DNA of 64,000 bases from Campanula takesimana. Taxonomy: Eukaryota > Streptophyta > Magnoliopsida > Asterales > Campanulaceae. Each line of letters starts with the position of its first letter. The first letter of the stretch is position 1. Made by a program: the position numbers and the translations under genes. Where the stretch lies: contig JAOWBW010001597.1 of the NCBI GenBank assembly GCA_026119855.1, positions 184,494 to 248,493 on the forward strand. The letters run 5' to 3'. Below the pieces are notes generated by a model. That model was not told where the DNA came from. It made no database searches and saw nothing but the letters and a program-made list of their open reading frames with translations. Shown in pieces: positions 22,736-33,990 of this stretch.

Positions 22736-24110
22736 GCAGAAAAGTACTTCAAGAGAGAGAGAGAGAGGTGCTAGCATTTCATGTGTTGTAACAAATAAAA
22801 TGCTTGCATGCATACTGAAGTGGAGACTAAAAAAAATAGACAAAAATAAGGTTGTAGCATTTACTAGCTTTAGTAACCTGATTTTTTGATATTGTGAGGA
22901 AGCATGTTTGACCAGTTTTTCTTGAAGCTAAAAGAGTTCGATAATAATATTAATACTCCCTCTGCTCCAAAATGATAGTCCCTCTTTCCATTTTTGTTTG
23001 TCCCACAAAATTGGTCTCATTTCTAAAATTAAAACGTTAAAAATCACTTCCTAAACTACAAATAATTCTCCCCACTTCACTTGCGTCATTCTTGTTTTTA
23101 AAGGAACCATGGTGCTAATGTGATTGTTTAACACCACCAAGAATAATTATGGAAAGAGGAACAAATCACTAAAATGGTTGAATAGTCAAAGGGGACTATC
23201 ATTCTTGGACGGAGGGACTATATATTAGCCTACTTGGTTTAAGGTTATATCTCGCAGTTGTGTGTAAGTTATGATTGCACTCCTAAGCATTACATTTAGA
23301 TGAAGTGTTTATCTTTAAATCTTCACTCTTGCACTTTTAGGTGGAAGGAGCTGGCAAGTTTGAGAGGGTCAGCGGAACAAGTATAGGTGGTGGTACTTTT
23401 TGGGGGTTGGGAAAGCTTTTAACCAAGTGCAAGAGGTTAGCCAGATGTTTTTCAATATAATTTTGAGTTTTCTCACATAAGAATCCTCTTTCTGAAATCA
23501 CTAATCCATTTTTCTTACAGTTTTGATGAGTTATTGGAGTTGAGTCATCAGGGGAACAATAGAGCGATAGACATGCTTGTTGGAGATATTTATGGTGGAA
23601 TGAACTACTCAAAGGTATATATGCTTGGTATTATCATGCCTTGCTTCGATTTGCACGTGCCAAACATTTGACCCCTGGACATTGATGCAATAGTATGATT
23701 TATGATATCAGGGAGAAGCTTCAGTTTTATGTTTGTGTTTCCGTTGATGTCCTAATCATTAAGAAAACGATGACTAAAATATAATACTCCCTACGTCCCT
23801 AAATGAATCTCTAATTTTCATTCAAGTGACATTTTGAAGATTATTTTTTTTTTAATTTTATTTTATGGCAAAGATGCAGATTGAATTTCCAAATAATAGT
23901 TTTTTTAAAAAATAATTACCAAAACAACAACCCTAAAAACTTATTTACCAAAGTAACACTTTTTGCTAAAACCGGAAGTGGGATTTCCGGTTTTAATGTT
24001 GAATCCGGAAGTCCCACTTCCGGAATTGACTTTTTCCTCTTTTTTTTTTTTTTCGCGAAATCTGAATTTTTTTTATTTTTTTTTTGAATCCGGAACTGGT
24101 ATTTCCGGTT

Positions 24111-24142
<32 letters not shown>

Positions 24143-26867
24143 AATAACAAAAAACATTAAAACAATTCTATAGGATGTTTATTTGGTTAATTTGGACTTA
24201 AATTGAATGAGTTATGGTTGCTCAAAGTTGAGTATTTAATCAACAATTCAAATTTTTTCATAATTTTGAAGACTGTTTTTGACATACTTAGACTATGATT
24301 TGGCGAAAAGCGTTAAAACAAATTTTGTTGTACTCTGTATGATCTTTCTATAGAATGTTTATTTGGTTAATTTGGACTTAAATTGAATCAGTTATGGTTG
24401 CTCAAAGTTGAGTATTTAATCAACAAGTTTATTTATTTATTTATTTCCTATGTGACCGGGATGCGGTCACTGAATAATCGGATTTATGTATTAATGTTGG
24501 ATTTGTGGACAAGTTTATTCTATTATTCAGTGACCACATCCCGGAAAATAAACTTGTTGATTAAATACTCAACTTTGAGCAACCATAACTCATTCAATTT
24601 AAGTCCAAATTAACCAAATAAACATCCTATAGAATTGTTTTAATGTTTTTTGTTATTTCAAAAAAAAAAAAAATTAAATCCGGAAATACCAGTTCCGGAT
24701 TCAAAAAAAAATAAAAAAATTCAGATTTCGCGAAAAAAAAAAAAAAAAAAAAGGAAAATGTCAATTCCGGAAGTGGGACTTCCGGATTCAACATTAAAAC
24801 CGGAAATCCCACTTCCGGTTTTAGCAAAAAGTGTTACTTTGGTAAATAAGTTTTTAGGGTTGTTGTTTTGGTAATTATTTTTTAAAAAAAACTATTATTT
24901 GGAAATTCAATCCAAAGATGCATATATATACTTGCTATCCACTTTTTAAATTCTTAGTTTCGGAAGTATATAATGAATAGTGATATTTTGGTAAAAAAAA
25001 AAAACTTTTAGTGACAGTCTTTTTTAGAAAAAATACATTCTTTTTGGGACAAAATTTTCCTAAAAGTAGATATTCATTTAGGGGTGGAGTGATTCGGGAA
25101 TATCTCAAGTCTATAAGAGAAATGAGTTAGGCTAGCAACATCATGCATATATAATAGGGTTAATTGCAAATTGGTAACCTCAGTTTGTTTTACTTTTGCA
25201 ATCACCAACCTAAAGGTTTAATTTTGCAAATCAGTCACCTGGATTTGTTAATTTGTTGCAATGTGGTGAATAAACTAACTTTTCGTTATTTTTTGACGGA
25301 CCTAAACACATATGCCTTGCACATAGCCTTTTAAAAGGGAAATCTTGTCAATTCTTGGAGGCCGTGCATTACATTGTGAAGTCTGCAAACGCAAAAAAGG
25401 GGGGGGGGGTTTAAACGTGTTTTCAAATTTTCAAATTTCATTTATTATTATTTTTTAGATATTAATTTTTTTGTTCTGTTTTAATTTTGAATATTTAATA
25501 CCATCTTGAAGCTTGAGTATATAATATTTAAAAATATAATTTATTTTCTCAACTTTAAAAGCATTTTCTCAACTTTATATTTAATGTTAATATTGATGTA
25601 TGCATAAAATATTGTACACATTTAATTTATGTACAAATAAGTGTATGACATGAGAACTTTTTTATTCTGCCCTTTATTTTCAAAAAGTTGCAGTTGACCC
25701 CTCAGCTAAACACATGCCTTACACAGCCTCTAGTAATTGACAAGATTGCCATTTTAAAATGTCATGTGCAAAGCACATGTGTTTAGGTCCGTCAAAAAAT
25801 TAACAAAAAGTTAGTTTATTCACCACATTGCAACAAATTTACAAACTCAGGTGACTGGTTTGCAAAATTGAACTTTTAGGTTGGGGATTGCAAAAGTGAG
25901 ACAAACTCAGGTTACCAATTTGCAATTAGCCCTATATAATATACTTAGTGACCCTCTATGAGCTCTATTTTGATCCATATACTGGTTCATATATATTTCT
26001 ATTTTTAGATTTTGTAAGGGCCTAAAATGTCAGAGAATTGGTCCTTGTGAGTAGTGCAGAGCATTAATTTTCTCAGTGTTATTGAGGACGACTTTTCTTA
26101 GCGATCAAAGACTTGAAGATCGATGTGTAAAGATTTGAAACTTTCGTCGTGTCCTTTTCTCTAAGCCTCACATTTTCTTACTCCCCGACTTTTACTTATG
26201 GTGAAGGAGCAACATCACCATGTTAACTGTCCTCTGAACAACCCATGTATACCATCAAGATCTCGAGGCTGAGGGAAATTTAACTTCCATCAATATCGAG
26301 CGTATAATATCAAAAAATGCATTTTGACCATGTTAAGTGCTCTAAGTTACTTTCTGATCCTTGGAGTCGAGACAAATTTGAATTATTTGATCTGTTTGTG
26401 GAGTTTATGTTTTTGGCTGATGAGAACCTATAAGTTGCTTTGATGTTGTTGAAGCTACTGATTTTGCATCGTGATTCCATCTTTTAGACTGATTGGGATG
26501 TAAATCTTGCAATTTCATTGACAGATTGGCCTTTCATCAACGGCTATTGCTTCTAGTTTCGGGAAGCCGGTCTCTGACAATAAGGAGCTTGAGGAGTACA
26601 GATCTGAAGATGTTGCCAGATCACTCTTAAGAATGATCTCAAACAATATTGGACAGGTGAATTGCAATGTAATAGTCAAAAACGGAAAAAGAAAAGCAAA
26701 ACTAAAAGAAGATGAACTTTTATCAAGTACTCCTAATTACACGAGCAGCTCCATTTATGGATTAAAAACCTTACATTCCAACGTGCAAAATGATTGTGAA
26801 AATTGCTTTTACGTGATGTTTTCTGAAAACTTAAGATAATGTCTATGCTTTTAGTATATCACTTAAG

Positions 26868-26898
<31 letters not shown>

Positions 26899-27231
26899 AT
26901 TGCAAAGGATGTACTCTTCAGATAGCTTACTTGAATGCACTCCGGTTTGGACTGAAGAAAATATTTTTCGGGGGATTTTTCATAAGAGGGCATGATTATA
27001 CCATGGATACGATATCTGTGGCAGTTGATTACTGGTAATAGAATCTCACTCTCGTCCCTTGTTCTCTATTATGTCTATATGCTATATGATTCCATAAAAA
27101 ACTTAAATCTTTTCAGGTCGGGTGGTGAGTCAAAAGCAATGTTTTTGAGGCACGAAGGATTCCTTGGAGCGTTAGGGGCTTTCACGAGCTACCAAAATCT
27201 CGTTCTTGATGACCCATCAGCCCCCGGATGA
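13272..27231 (+). CDS. PANK1: Pantothenate kinase (type II), ten exons
   Basis: Phosphorylates pantothenate, the first step of CoA synthesis. Exons: 13272-13374, 14273-14476, 15044-15090, 16306-16443, 17026-17145, 23341-23435, 23521-23614, 26525-26656, 26922-27034, 27117-27231. All borders are GT-AG and phases join, giving 386 residues, close to the single-domain plant enzyme. Visible motifs: LALDIGGSLIK (about 29-39), ATGGGAFKFADLF (about 126), LLVNIGSGVSMIK (end of exon 5), FERVSGTSIGGGTFWGLGKL (exon 6), DMLVGDIYGG (exon 7), ALRFGLKKIFFGGFFIRGH (exon 9) and FLRHEGFLGALGAF (exon 10). The C-terminal phosphatase-like domain of plant PANK2 is absent, hence PANK1. Exon 4 could instead start at 16237, adding 23 residues unlike the family. 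Intron 5 (6195 bp) contains a protease gene on the other strand; intron 7 (2910 bp) contains two foldback elements. Confidence 0.88.
15205..15444. mobile_element. Stowaway-type MITE in kinase intron 3
   Basis: Terminal repeats CTCCCTCCGTCCCGCTCGAA and its complement with a few changes, TA flanks; internal parts also pair as an inverted repeat. Confidence 0.88.
15784..16036. mobile_element. Stowaway-type MITE in kinase intron 3
   Basis: CTCCCTCCGTCCCATAAAGA at the left and its diverged complement at the right, TA flanks; arms pair well beyond the ends. Confidence 0.88.
16237..16305 (+). other. Possible extension of kinase exon 4
   Basis: An alternative acceptor (TTATCTCAG) at 16236 would add 23 in-frame residues before the conserved part of exon 4. 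These residues do not resemble the kinase family; the acceptor at 16305 gives the usual protein length. Confidence 0.3.
17632..17884. mobile_element. Stowaway-type MITE in kinase intron 5
   Basis: Left end CTCCCTCTGTCCCAAAATGA, right end AGGGAGTA, TA flanks. Internal sequence is closely similar to the copy at 22954, 5 kb away in the same intron. Confidence 0.8.
17885..18062. mobile_element. Partial Stowaway-type MITE abutting the previous copy
   Basis: Related internal sequence and a good right end (GGGATGGAGGGAGTA) but no left end; probably truncated or joined to the preceding copy. Confidence 0.6.
18070..18183. mobile_element. Short Stowaway-type MITE
   Basis: Left ACTCCCTCCGTCTTAAAATG, right GAGACGGAGGTAGTA, TA flanks, 114 bp. 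Confidence 0.7.
18520..18692. mobile_element. Stowaway-type MITE just downstream of the protease gene
   Basis: CTCCTCCCTCCGTCTCAATT at the left, AAAACAGAGGGAGTA at the right, TA flanks. Confidence 0.8.
18836..22686 (-). CDS. Papain-like (C1A) cysteine protease without propeptide, antisense in the kinase intron
   Basis: Five exons on the minus strand: 22686-22654, 21751-21664, 20675-20359, 19901-19740 and 19144-18836; GT-AG borders, phases join, 302 residues. The short start MASSSSLSVPS leads directly into the mature-type domain; no signal peptide and no I29 propeptide, which secreted papains need for folding and for being kept inactive. The catalytic residues are present: Gln37 and Cys43 in DQGRCNCCWAI (the family has CGSCWAF here), His239 in KYHAVMIVGYG and Asn259 in IIKNTWGKNWG. 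The family glycine-serine of the active-site loop is replaced by Asn-Cys. Plants have a little-studied group of short, propeptide-less C1A proteins that this resembles; peptidase activity is not certain. The whole gene lies within kinase intron 5. The start could be elsewhere if an upstream exon exists. Confidence 0.75.
19260..19698. mobile_element. Stowaway-type MITE with a nested insertion
   Basis: Left CTCCCTCCGTCCCACCC, right GAGTGGGACGGAGGGAG, TA flanks; interrupted at 19277-19450 by a tandem pair of another small repeat. It lies in intron 4 of the protease gene. Confidence 0.85.
19277..19450. repeat. Tandem dimer of a small TIR element inserted in the MITE
   Basis: Two copies (about 19277-19376 and 19382-19450), each starting CCATAGTTATCAAAAGC and ending TTAATAACTATGG, with a GC-rich CGCCTAGGC core. 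The flanking host sequence TCCCAC is duplicated (8 bp TCCCACCC if the first CC is counted as host). Confidence 0.7.
21189..21442. mobile_element. Stowaway-type MITE in protease intron 2
   Basis: Degenerate left end CTCTTGGTGTCCCGAAATGA, good right end AGGACAGAGGGAGTA, TA flanks; arms pair internally. Confidence 0.7.
21721..22460. repeat. Three tandem repeats of about 245 bp that each include the start of protease exon 2
   Basis: Units start at about 21721, 21964 and 22208; a fourth start is seen at 22461. Each unit has a copy of the splice acceptor region and the first ~25 bases of exon 2. Only the unit at 21721 carries the full exon. The acceptor AG is kept in the unit at 22208 and lost in the unit at 21964. 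Confidence 0.85.
22700..22768. repeat. GA/CT microsatellites in the protease leader
   Basis: Two AG-repeat blocks just upstream of the minus-strand ATG, giving a CT-rich leader on the transcript. Confidence 0.8.
22954..23220. mobile_element. Stowaway-type MITE in kinase intron 5
   Basis: Left CTCCCTCTGCTCCAAAATGA, right TTGGACGGAGGGACTA; internal sequence nearly matches the copy at 17632. Confidence 0.82.
23785..25092. mobile_element. Stowaway-type MITE split by a 1-kb foldback element
   Basis: Left end CTCCCTACGTCCCTAAATGA at 23787; the partner right end ATTCATTTAGGGGTGGAGTG is found 1.3 kb away, past the foldback insertion. Confidence 0.7.
23879..24912. mobile_element. Foldback MULE-like element, 1034 bp
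   Basis: Starts GATTGAATTTCC and ends GGAAATTCAATC with the 10-bp TSD CAAAGATGCA (23869-23878 and 24913-24922). The two arms are inverted copies over several hundred bases, with a partly repeated centre around 24350-24540. Long terminal repeats and a 9-11 bp TSD fit Mutator-like elements. No transposase. Subterminal CCGGAA-type motifs recur on both arms. Confidence 0.85.
25157..25932. mobile_element. MULE-like element with terminal repeats of about 220 bp
   Basis: Starts GGGTTAATTGCAAATTGGTA and ends with its near complement; TSD TATATAATA, 9 bp (25148-25156 and 25933-25941). Lies in kinase intron 7. No coding region. Confidence 0.85.
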
Positions 27232-27519
27232 ACCCAGAATTACGGTTTTAAAAGGAGAGAGTTTCCATGGCCGACTTGTTGGGAATGTGAAGGAAAAAAT
27301 GGAAGGATAAATTGGCCAGAGCAGTTTAGTTGAGATCCCGTTTTTAGCCTCTGTTCATAATTATTGTCGACACAGAAAATAGTAAAGACAATTCGTTGTT
27401 GTCTGATTATATAAGAAAAAGTGATAGAAAGTTGAGATATGTAGTTAGTACAATTTCTGAAAGATTATTGAATGAGAAACCATCCTGTTGTTGTTTGTGC
27501 ATGATTTGTTCACTCCTTG

Positions 27520-27525
27520 AATAAA
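27520..27525 (+). terminator. Candidate poly(A) signal of the kinase gene
   Basis: AATAAA about 290 bp after the stop codon; a plausible site, not proven. Confidence 0.35.
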
Positions 27526-28340
27526 AACAGTTTTTTTTTTTTTTTTTTTGGAAAGTTTGTATCATATCATTCATTCAAGGCAATTGTCATCGTGTTAAAA
27601 AATCTATGAAGCCTATTACAGATCTATAGCCCTATTTTTATTATAAATTCTAGTGGAGTTTCACTACTACTGGAACCTATTACAACGAATGATACTTGCC
27701 TCTCTAGAAATCGCTCATAGATGCCCCGCGTCATATGGTAGTTTCCTTGCCATAGACTTCCCGCACCATCTGAATGATCACCTGTTGGCACAAACTACCC
27801 CCTATGGGGCTTGAAGGAATATGGGAGTCGACCTTGACCTCTGCTAGCGCTAGTGGCAGTGCAACTCAACGTACTTTTATAAGATGTTACAAAAAAATTT
27901 CACATACGACAGCAGATTTGATTAACGGAAGGCTGACAAAGATCAAAAATTACCTACATGGCTAAGTCACTTAAAAATAAGACTTAACACAGAGTGTTAA
28001 ATAATTAACGGGTCCAGTTATAGTTAACGAAGTAACTTGACAACACTACATAGTAAGTCCAGATTCAAGTTACCCCGTTGTGTTAGTAACTGCAATTTCC
28101 CACTTGGAAACATTAGTCCTAGTACGCATATCATACACTTCGATAGAGCAGTATATATATAATTTCACGGTGAATTATATAGGTGAAGCACAGGTATTTA
28201 CATCCAAATGACTACACAATTTCACATTCACACGGCAAAATTCTCAGATATTGCTTAGCATATACAGTAAACATATAATGCTTCTAACATTAGGTACATA
28301 TACAAGAAACCCAGAAACCATAGTACATTTAACAGCTAGA
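27526..28340. other. Intergenic sequence
   Basis: Between the 3' ends of the kinase gene and the DUF220 gene, which converge here. A poly(T) run at 27531-27550 and AT-rich sequence; no gene supported. Confidence 0.5.
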
Positions 28341-30285
28341 TTATTTTATGTCAGTCAAAGTCAACCTTCGTTGAAATTGCTTTGCATTTCTTCTTCGCAA
28401 GGCCCATCTTTCTTTAATATCACGTAATTCTTCTACTTGTACTCGATCACATAATCCCTTATTAGGTAATTCAAGCTCCCTTTCTGATTGTTCAACGCCC
28501 CTTATTCTGGCAGCTTCAGCTACCAAATCATTTATCAACATTTCGGTTGTTCTTGTGGTGATTCCCCTAAGATACCAGGAAATTGGTGGGGGAGGAACAA
28601 TTGCGGGCTCGATGCATTGTTCTAAGCTCACTTGCGATGCAATCCTTCCTTTTCCTTTTGTGCACGAGATATAGTCCTTGAGATTTATTGGCTTAAATGG
28701 ATGGCATAGGTTTTCATCGAGTAGTATCGGTTCCACTGTCCAGCAACCTTCAAATCTTTTCATAAATCCAGTTTTTACTTGCTTGAATTTCATCTGACAA
28801 GAAAAGGGTAGGCATCAAGAAAATTCCATAAGTCCCGTAAAAAATATATATAAAAAATTCCATAAGTAGAAGGGAGCAAGACAAAGGAATAGGGAAACAA
28901 AATTGGGTTCCTTGCACAAGATTAAGTCTAGCAGAACATTCAAGTGGAGACAAAATCATTTGTACCACTTCTACGTACCACATTGTGCACAATTGGTGAT
29001 CTGACGGTTATGCATCATTGATGACATCATCTCATAACCTTTAGGATCAAAAGTAATACACAAGAATGGTACTACCTCCGTCCTTAAATGAATGTTCAAT
29101 ATATTTTTAAATTTGCTTTTGATCAAGAGCAAACTTGAATTTTCTTTTTGACATTCATTTAGGGACGGATGGAGTACAAAATGTCTACAACACACAAAAG
29201 AAAGGTGAAGTGCGAAACTGCTACCTTACTATAACACGGCTGATGTGTTATTTAACCTGGTGGAAAGATAATTTAAACAAAATACTGTATAAATAAAAAT
29301 TAAACAAGAAAAGACTAGGTCCTTACAGTGTAATCATCTCTGTTCTGATCAACCTGGACATGAACTGAGATGGTCCCTGACCACCACAGAAATTTCCACA
29401 AAGCTGCTTGCTCCAGTTCAACAACCTGCCGTGAACCTTCATCAACCAATACCTTCCTCGATATTACTTCCTAATAGAAAAACAAATACATCAGATCATA
29501 TGCTAAGAATCAACAAACAAATCTGAGCAAGGGGTGTGTGTGTGTTGGGGGGGGGGGGGGGTAGATAACAAAAAATGAAATTGAAAGTTACAACTCAATT
29601 ACCTGAATATTCTTGAATACCCTCTTGTTATCAGGGTCAGTGACAATGTTGAATACTGCATCTGGAGGCAACCCGATATTGACTTTCACATTTAGTTGAC
29701 ATAATGAATCTTTGGGTACACTGACCTGCAAAATAAATTTTAGCCATAAATGGATAAAATGAATGACTCGGGCAATATATACTTTGGAGTTGAGACGATG
29801 TTTTGACTGCAATGCAATACGAAAGTTAACATATCATTTTTTACATATGTTGCCTTAAAAAGATAGCGTATTGCTCGAATTTTCTTAATTAACTAACCTT
29901 TATACCTGGGGGTTGGTCATTCCATGCAGGATTCTCTTTCCAAGCTTGTAGTTGCTTCTCGAGATTGGCTTTCAAGATTTTAGATGATTCCCTGTCCTTC
30001 ATTCTGGAGATCCAAGAGCTTGTTCCTTCATCTTTAGATGATTTCTTGAAGCGCGACTGCCATAATAATGAATAATTTTTTAATCTTTTTCTCAGAATTG
30101 AGATAATATATACCAAGTGAGGAAAGATTTCAGAAAAGATGACTGACCTTCACAAGTTTCTGAAGATTCTCAGGAAACTGTTCAATGAAGCTACGTATTG
30201 CTGGAACAGATACACCTGGGCGTTCAATGTGCTCATTCTTTTGGATACTTATCCCCAGTTTATTTACTTTCTTCTCTCCCATCAT
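28341..30285 (-). CDS. DUF220 family protein (START/SRPBCC-like fold likely)
   Basis: Five coding exons on the minus strand: 30285-30148, 30056-29898, 29725-29603, 29470-29327 and 28793-28341; all GT-AG, all in phase 0, 338 residues. The N-terminal third is basic and helical; the middle (about 100-230) has the pattern seen in plant DUF220 proteins, with GLPPDAVFNIVTDPDNKRVF, LEQAALWKFLWWSG and GCWTVEPILL. SRPBCC-type proteins share this layout and bind hydrophobic ligands, but no function is known for this group. The end is charged and rich in Arg and Glu. A non-coding first exon lies upstream. There is no signal peptide. Confidence 0.78.
29070..29176. mobile_element. Short Stowaway-type MITE in a DUF220 intron
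   Basis: CTACCTCCGTCCTTAAATGA and its complement with changes, TA flanks, 107 bp; between the last two coding exons. Confidence 0.75.
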
Positions 30286-30288
30286 AGC

Positions 30289-31680
30289 CTGCATCACTTC
30301 AATTTGTATGTATTCTTAGAACCTCTCCCAGTGCTCAACCATTCATAGCCTGTTATCTATGTACTCCGTCCCTAGATGAATGTCCAAGTTCCATTTAAGG
30401 GACATTCTGAAAATCTTTACTTTTTATACAATTAAATGGAAAATATGCATAAATATTCTAGTTAAAACATTTTGTTTTACAAGTATAAAATGGCTAGAAA
30501 AATAAAATGGGAGTAATAAACATTCAGGGACAAAGTTTTCTACAAAAAAGATATTATTTTGGGACAAAACATTTCTTGAAAATCGACATTCATTTAGGGA
30601 CAGAGGAAGTACTACATATTTTGGGATAACTTATTCCCCAGATCTTAACATCGAATCAAGAGAGTTATAATCACCACATTCAGTTATCTATGTACTAAAA
30701 AGTTTTCATCTGGTTTCTAATCGGAAAGGGCATTTCAATACAATTCAAAGGCAATTCATAATTCATGGCAAAGCAAACAATCGTCTTCCACAACTAATTG
30801 TCAATGTTATCCTTTGCCGCATAGCAACCATTTTTTCACATCTGATAGCCTCTAAGAGAGGTTCTATGAAGATCGTCTACATGTACACTATACCATTGAT
30901 GTTGCCAAACACCAATACCATTGATCTCTGCGTTGCGAATCAACCAAACCACCAATTTCACAACCACAAATCTCTCATGCAATCCGAACCCAAGCTACTA
31001 TTATCCTATCACCTTCTAATAGTAACCAAGCTCAGAACAAAGTCCCTTTTAAAAGAATTCTACATATAAAAACTCCATCATACATTGTTCGTAACGCTAC
31101 CAAGTCAATTTTGTCAATATAGTACATCAAAAAAAGACCCTAAAGCTGTCTACATATGCAATTTAAAATTCCAAAAAGGAAGTAACTTTTCATGAAATCT
31201 CAAACTGGATAAAGTAAAATTGGAGAAGTAAAATCATACCCTTATGCCAAAAATAAAGCCCTAAATCCCAAATGTGAAAACATGACTCCCCACTGAAATT
31301 GAAAAGAAAAGAAACAAGAAGCTCATTGCACAAACCCTAACAAAATTCGGCACCCACGAAGCAAAATTGCTGCGAATTACCAAATTAGATACAGAAAAAT
31401 CCCAAATTGGAAACAAAAATGGCATCAGGGAAACATCCAAACATGACACATTCAGTAAGTTGGATTGAAATTCACTAAATTCAAGAAAAGAAAAAAGAAA
31501 TTGCAAGGGATAGATTGATAGAAGAGGCGATTTTGACTTACGCTAAGGATTAGGTTCAAAGGATAATTCACTATTCCAATGAATGTGTTCTCTTTTAGAA
31601 TTTTCTGATTGTGTTTTCTTCCTTTTTCTCTGCTTCGGGTTTGGCTGGGCCTGCCTGGGACAAGGAGAGATGTAACGAAC
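30289..31680 (-). other. 5' untranslated exon and leader intron of the DUF220 gene
   Basis: The AG ending just before GCTATGATG gives an acceptor 3 bases upstream of the start codon. A matching donor GTAAGT is at 31541-31536, so the leader intron would span about 30289-31541 and the first exon extend upwards from 31542 to about 31680. The intron contains a Stowaway copy (30362-30611). Predicted from splice signals only. Confidence 0.5.
30362..30611. mobile_element. Stowaway-type MITE in the DUF220 leader intron
   Basis: Left CTCCGTCCCTAGATGAATGT, right CATTTAGGGACAGAGGAAG, TA flanks. Confidence 0.8.
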
Positions 31681-31952
31681 CGCGTGATGAGGGTCCTCCA
31701 GCTTATGATTAATACTATTAGAGGGCAGTACATTTTCAAAATATCAAAAAAGGGAAAAATATAGGGACATTTTCTTAAAAGCCCTTCATTCTAACTTTTA
31801 TTTCTAAAGAAAACACAATATTTTTCTAATTGCTCAAAAACCCAAGGGACAAAAATAGCCAAGAATACCCCTAACTACCCCTTATAAGGGTGCTCTCCCT
31901 TTCCAGGCCATATTTTCAGCTCATATTTTCATCCCGCTCTGAGATTCATATC

Positions 31953-33990
31953 TCAGACTCTTAGAAACACTGAGAATCATGTCTCAAACCTATAAAAACA
32001 CTAAAAGTCATATCCTAAACGTATAAAAAACACTGAGAGACATGTCGCATGCCAATAAAAACATTGAAAGTCATGTAACATACCTATAAAAACACTTAGA
32101 ACCATATCACATACCTATAAAAACACTTAGAACCATGTCACACACCAATAAAAACACTTAGAACTATAACACATACCTATAAAAACACTTGGAACCATGT
32201 CACGTGCCAATTAAAACACTTAGAACCACATCACATACCTATAAAAACACTGAGAGACATGTCACATACACATAAAAACACTTAGAAACATATCACAAAC
32301 CTCTAAAAATATTGCGAGCCATGTCACAAACCTATAAAACACTGAGAGTCATGCCGCAGACCTATAAAAACTCCGAGATACATGTCACAAACCTATAAAA
32401 ACATTGAGAGTCATGTCTCTGAGTTGTAAAAACACTAAGATACATGCAACATACATATAAAACACACAAAGAGCAATGTCACAGACCTATAAAAATACTG
32501 AGACAAGTGTCTCAGGCCTATAAAAACACTGAGAGACATATCTCAAACTTATAAAAACACTGAGAGACGTGTCTCAAACCTATAAAAACACTGAGAGACG
32601 TATCTCAGACCTATAAAACCACTGAGAGACATATCTCAGACCTATAGAAACACTGAGAGACGTGTCACAGGCCTATAAAAACACTGGGAGACATGTCACA
32701 TACGTATAAAAAACACTTAGAATTATGACGCAAACCTTTAAAACACTGAGAAACGTGTCGCGGACCTATAACAATACTGACAGACATGTCACAGGCCTAT
32801 AAAAACACTGGGAGACATGTCGCATACGTATAAAAAACACTTAGAATTATGACGCAAACCTTTAAAACACTGAGAAACGTGTCGCGGACCTATAACAATA
32901 CTGACAGACATGTCACATACTTATAAAAACACTGAGAGACATGTCGCAGACTTATAAAAATAGTGAGAGATAAGTCACATACCTATAAAAACACTGGGAG
33001 CCATGTCGCATATCTATAAAAACACTAAGAGACATGTCGCAGACCTATAGCCATGTCTTACACCTGTTAAAACATTGAGAGTCATGTCGTAGACCAATAA
33101 AAACATTGATATTCAGTCTCAAACCTATAAAAACATTGAGAGTCATGTCTCTGACTTATAAAAACACTGAGATACATGTCACATACATATAAAAACACTG
33201 AGAGCTATGTCACAGACCTATAAAATACTGAGACAAGTGTCTAAGACCTATAAAAACACTGAGAGACATATCTCAAACCTATAAAAACATTGAGAGACGT
33301 GTCTCAGACCTATCAAAACACTGAGAGACATGTCTCAGACCTATAAAAACACTGAGAGACATATCTCAGACGTATAGAAACATTAAGAGATGTGTCGCAG
33401 ACCTATGAAAACACTGAGAGACATGTCACATACCTATAAAAACACTTAGAACTATGTCGCAAACCTATAAAAACACCGAGAAACGTGTCATAGACCTATA
33501 ACAATACTGAGAGACATGTCACATACCTATAAAAACACTGAGAGACATGTCACATACCTATAAAAACACTTAGAACTATGTCGCAAACCTATAAAAACAC
33601 TGAGAAACGTGTTGTAGACCTATAACAATACTGAGATACATGTCACATACCTATAAAAACACTGAGAGACATGTCGCAGACCTTTAAAAATAGTGAGAGA
33701 CAAGTCACATACCTATAAAAACACTGAGAGCCATGTCGCATATCTATAAAACACTAAGAGATATGTCGCAGACCTATAGCCATGTCTTACACCTGTTAAA
33801 ACATTGAGAGCCATGTCGTAGACCAATAAAAACATTGATATCCATGTCTCAAACCTATAAAAAACATTGAGAGTCATGTCTCCGACTTATAAAAACATTG
33901 AGATACATGACACATACATATAAAACACTGAGAGCTATGTCACTGACCTATAAAAATACTGAGACAAGTTTCTTAGACCTATAAAAACAC
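31953..33990. repeat. Minisatellite, unit about 31 bp, roughly 60-65 copies
   Basis: Units read CTATAAAAACACTGAGAGAC plus ATGTCNCANAC with variation. Larger repeats are visible: a block near 32661-32790 returns near 32800-32910, and a block near 33050-33300 returns near 33770-33990. There is no open frame, and it lies between the DUF220 promoter and the next MITE. Confidence 0.9.

Noticed and set aside
24627..24874. Open frames in the foldback element
   Set aside because: They read through the palindrome arms on both strands and code homopolymer-like sequence.
27774..27965. 63-codon open frame after the kinase gene
   Set aside because: No motif and it lies in intergenic sequence on the side of two converging genes.
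31953..33990. A CRISPR-like array
   Set aside because: The units are contiguous and variable, with no unique spacers, in a plant nuclear setting; it is a minisatellite.
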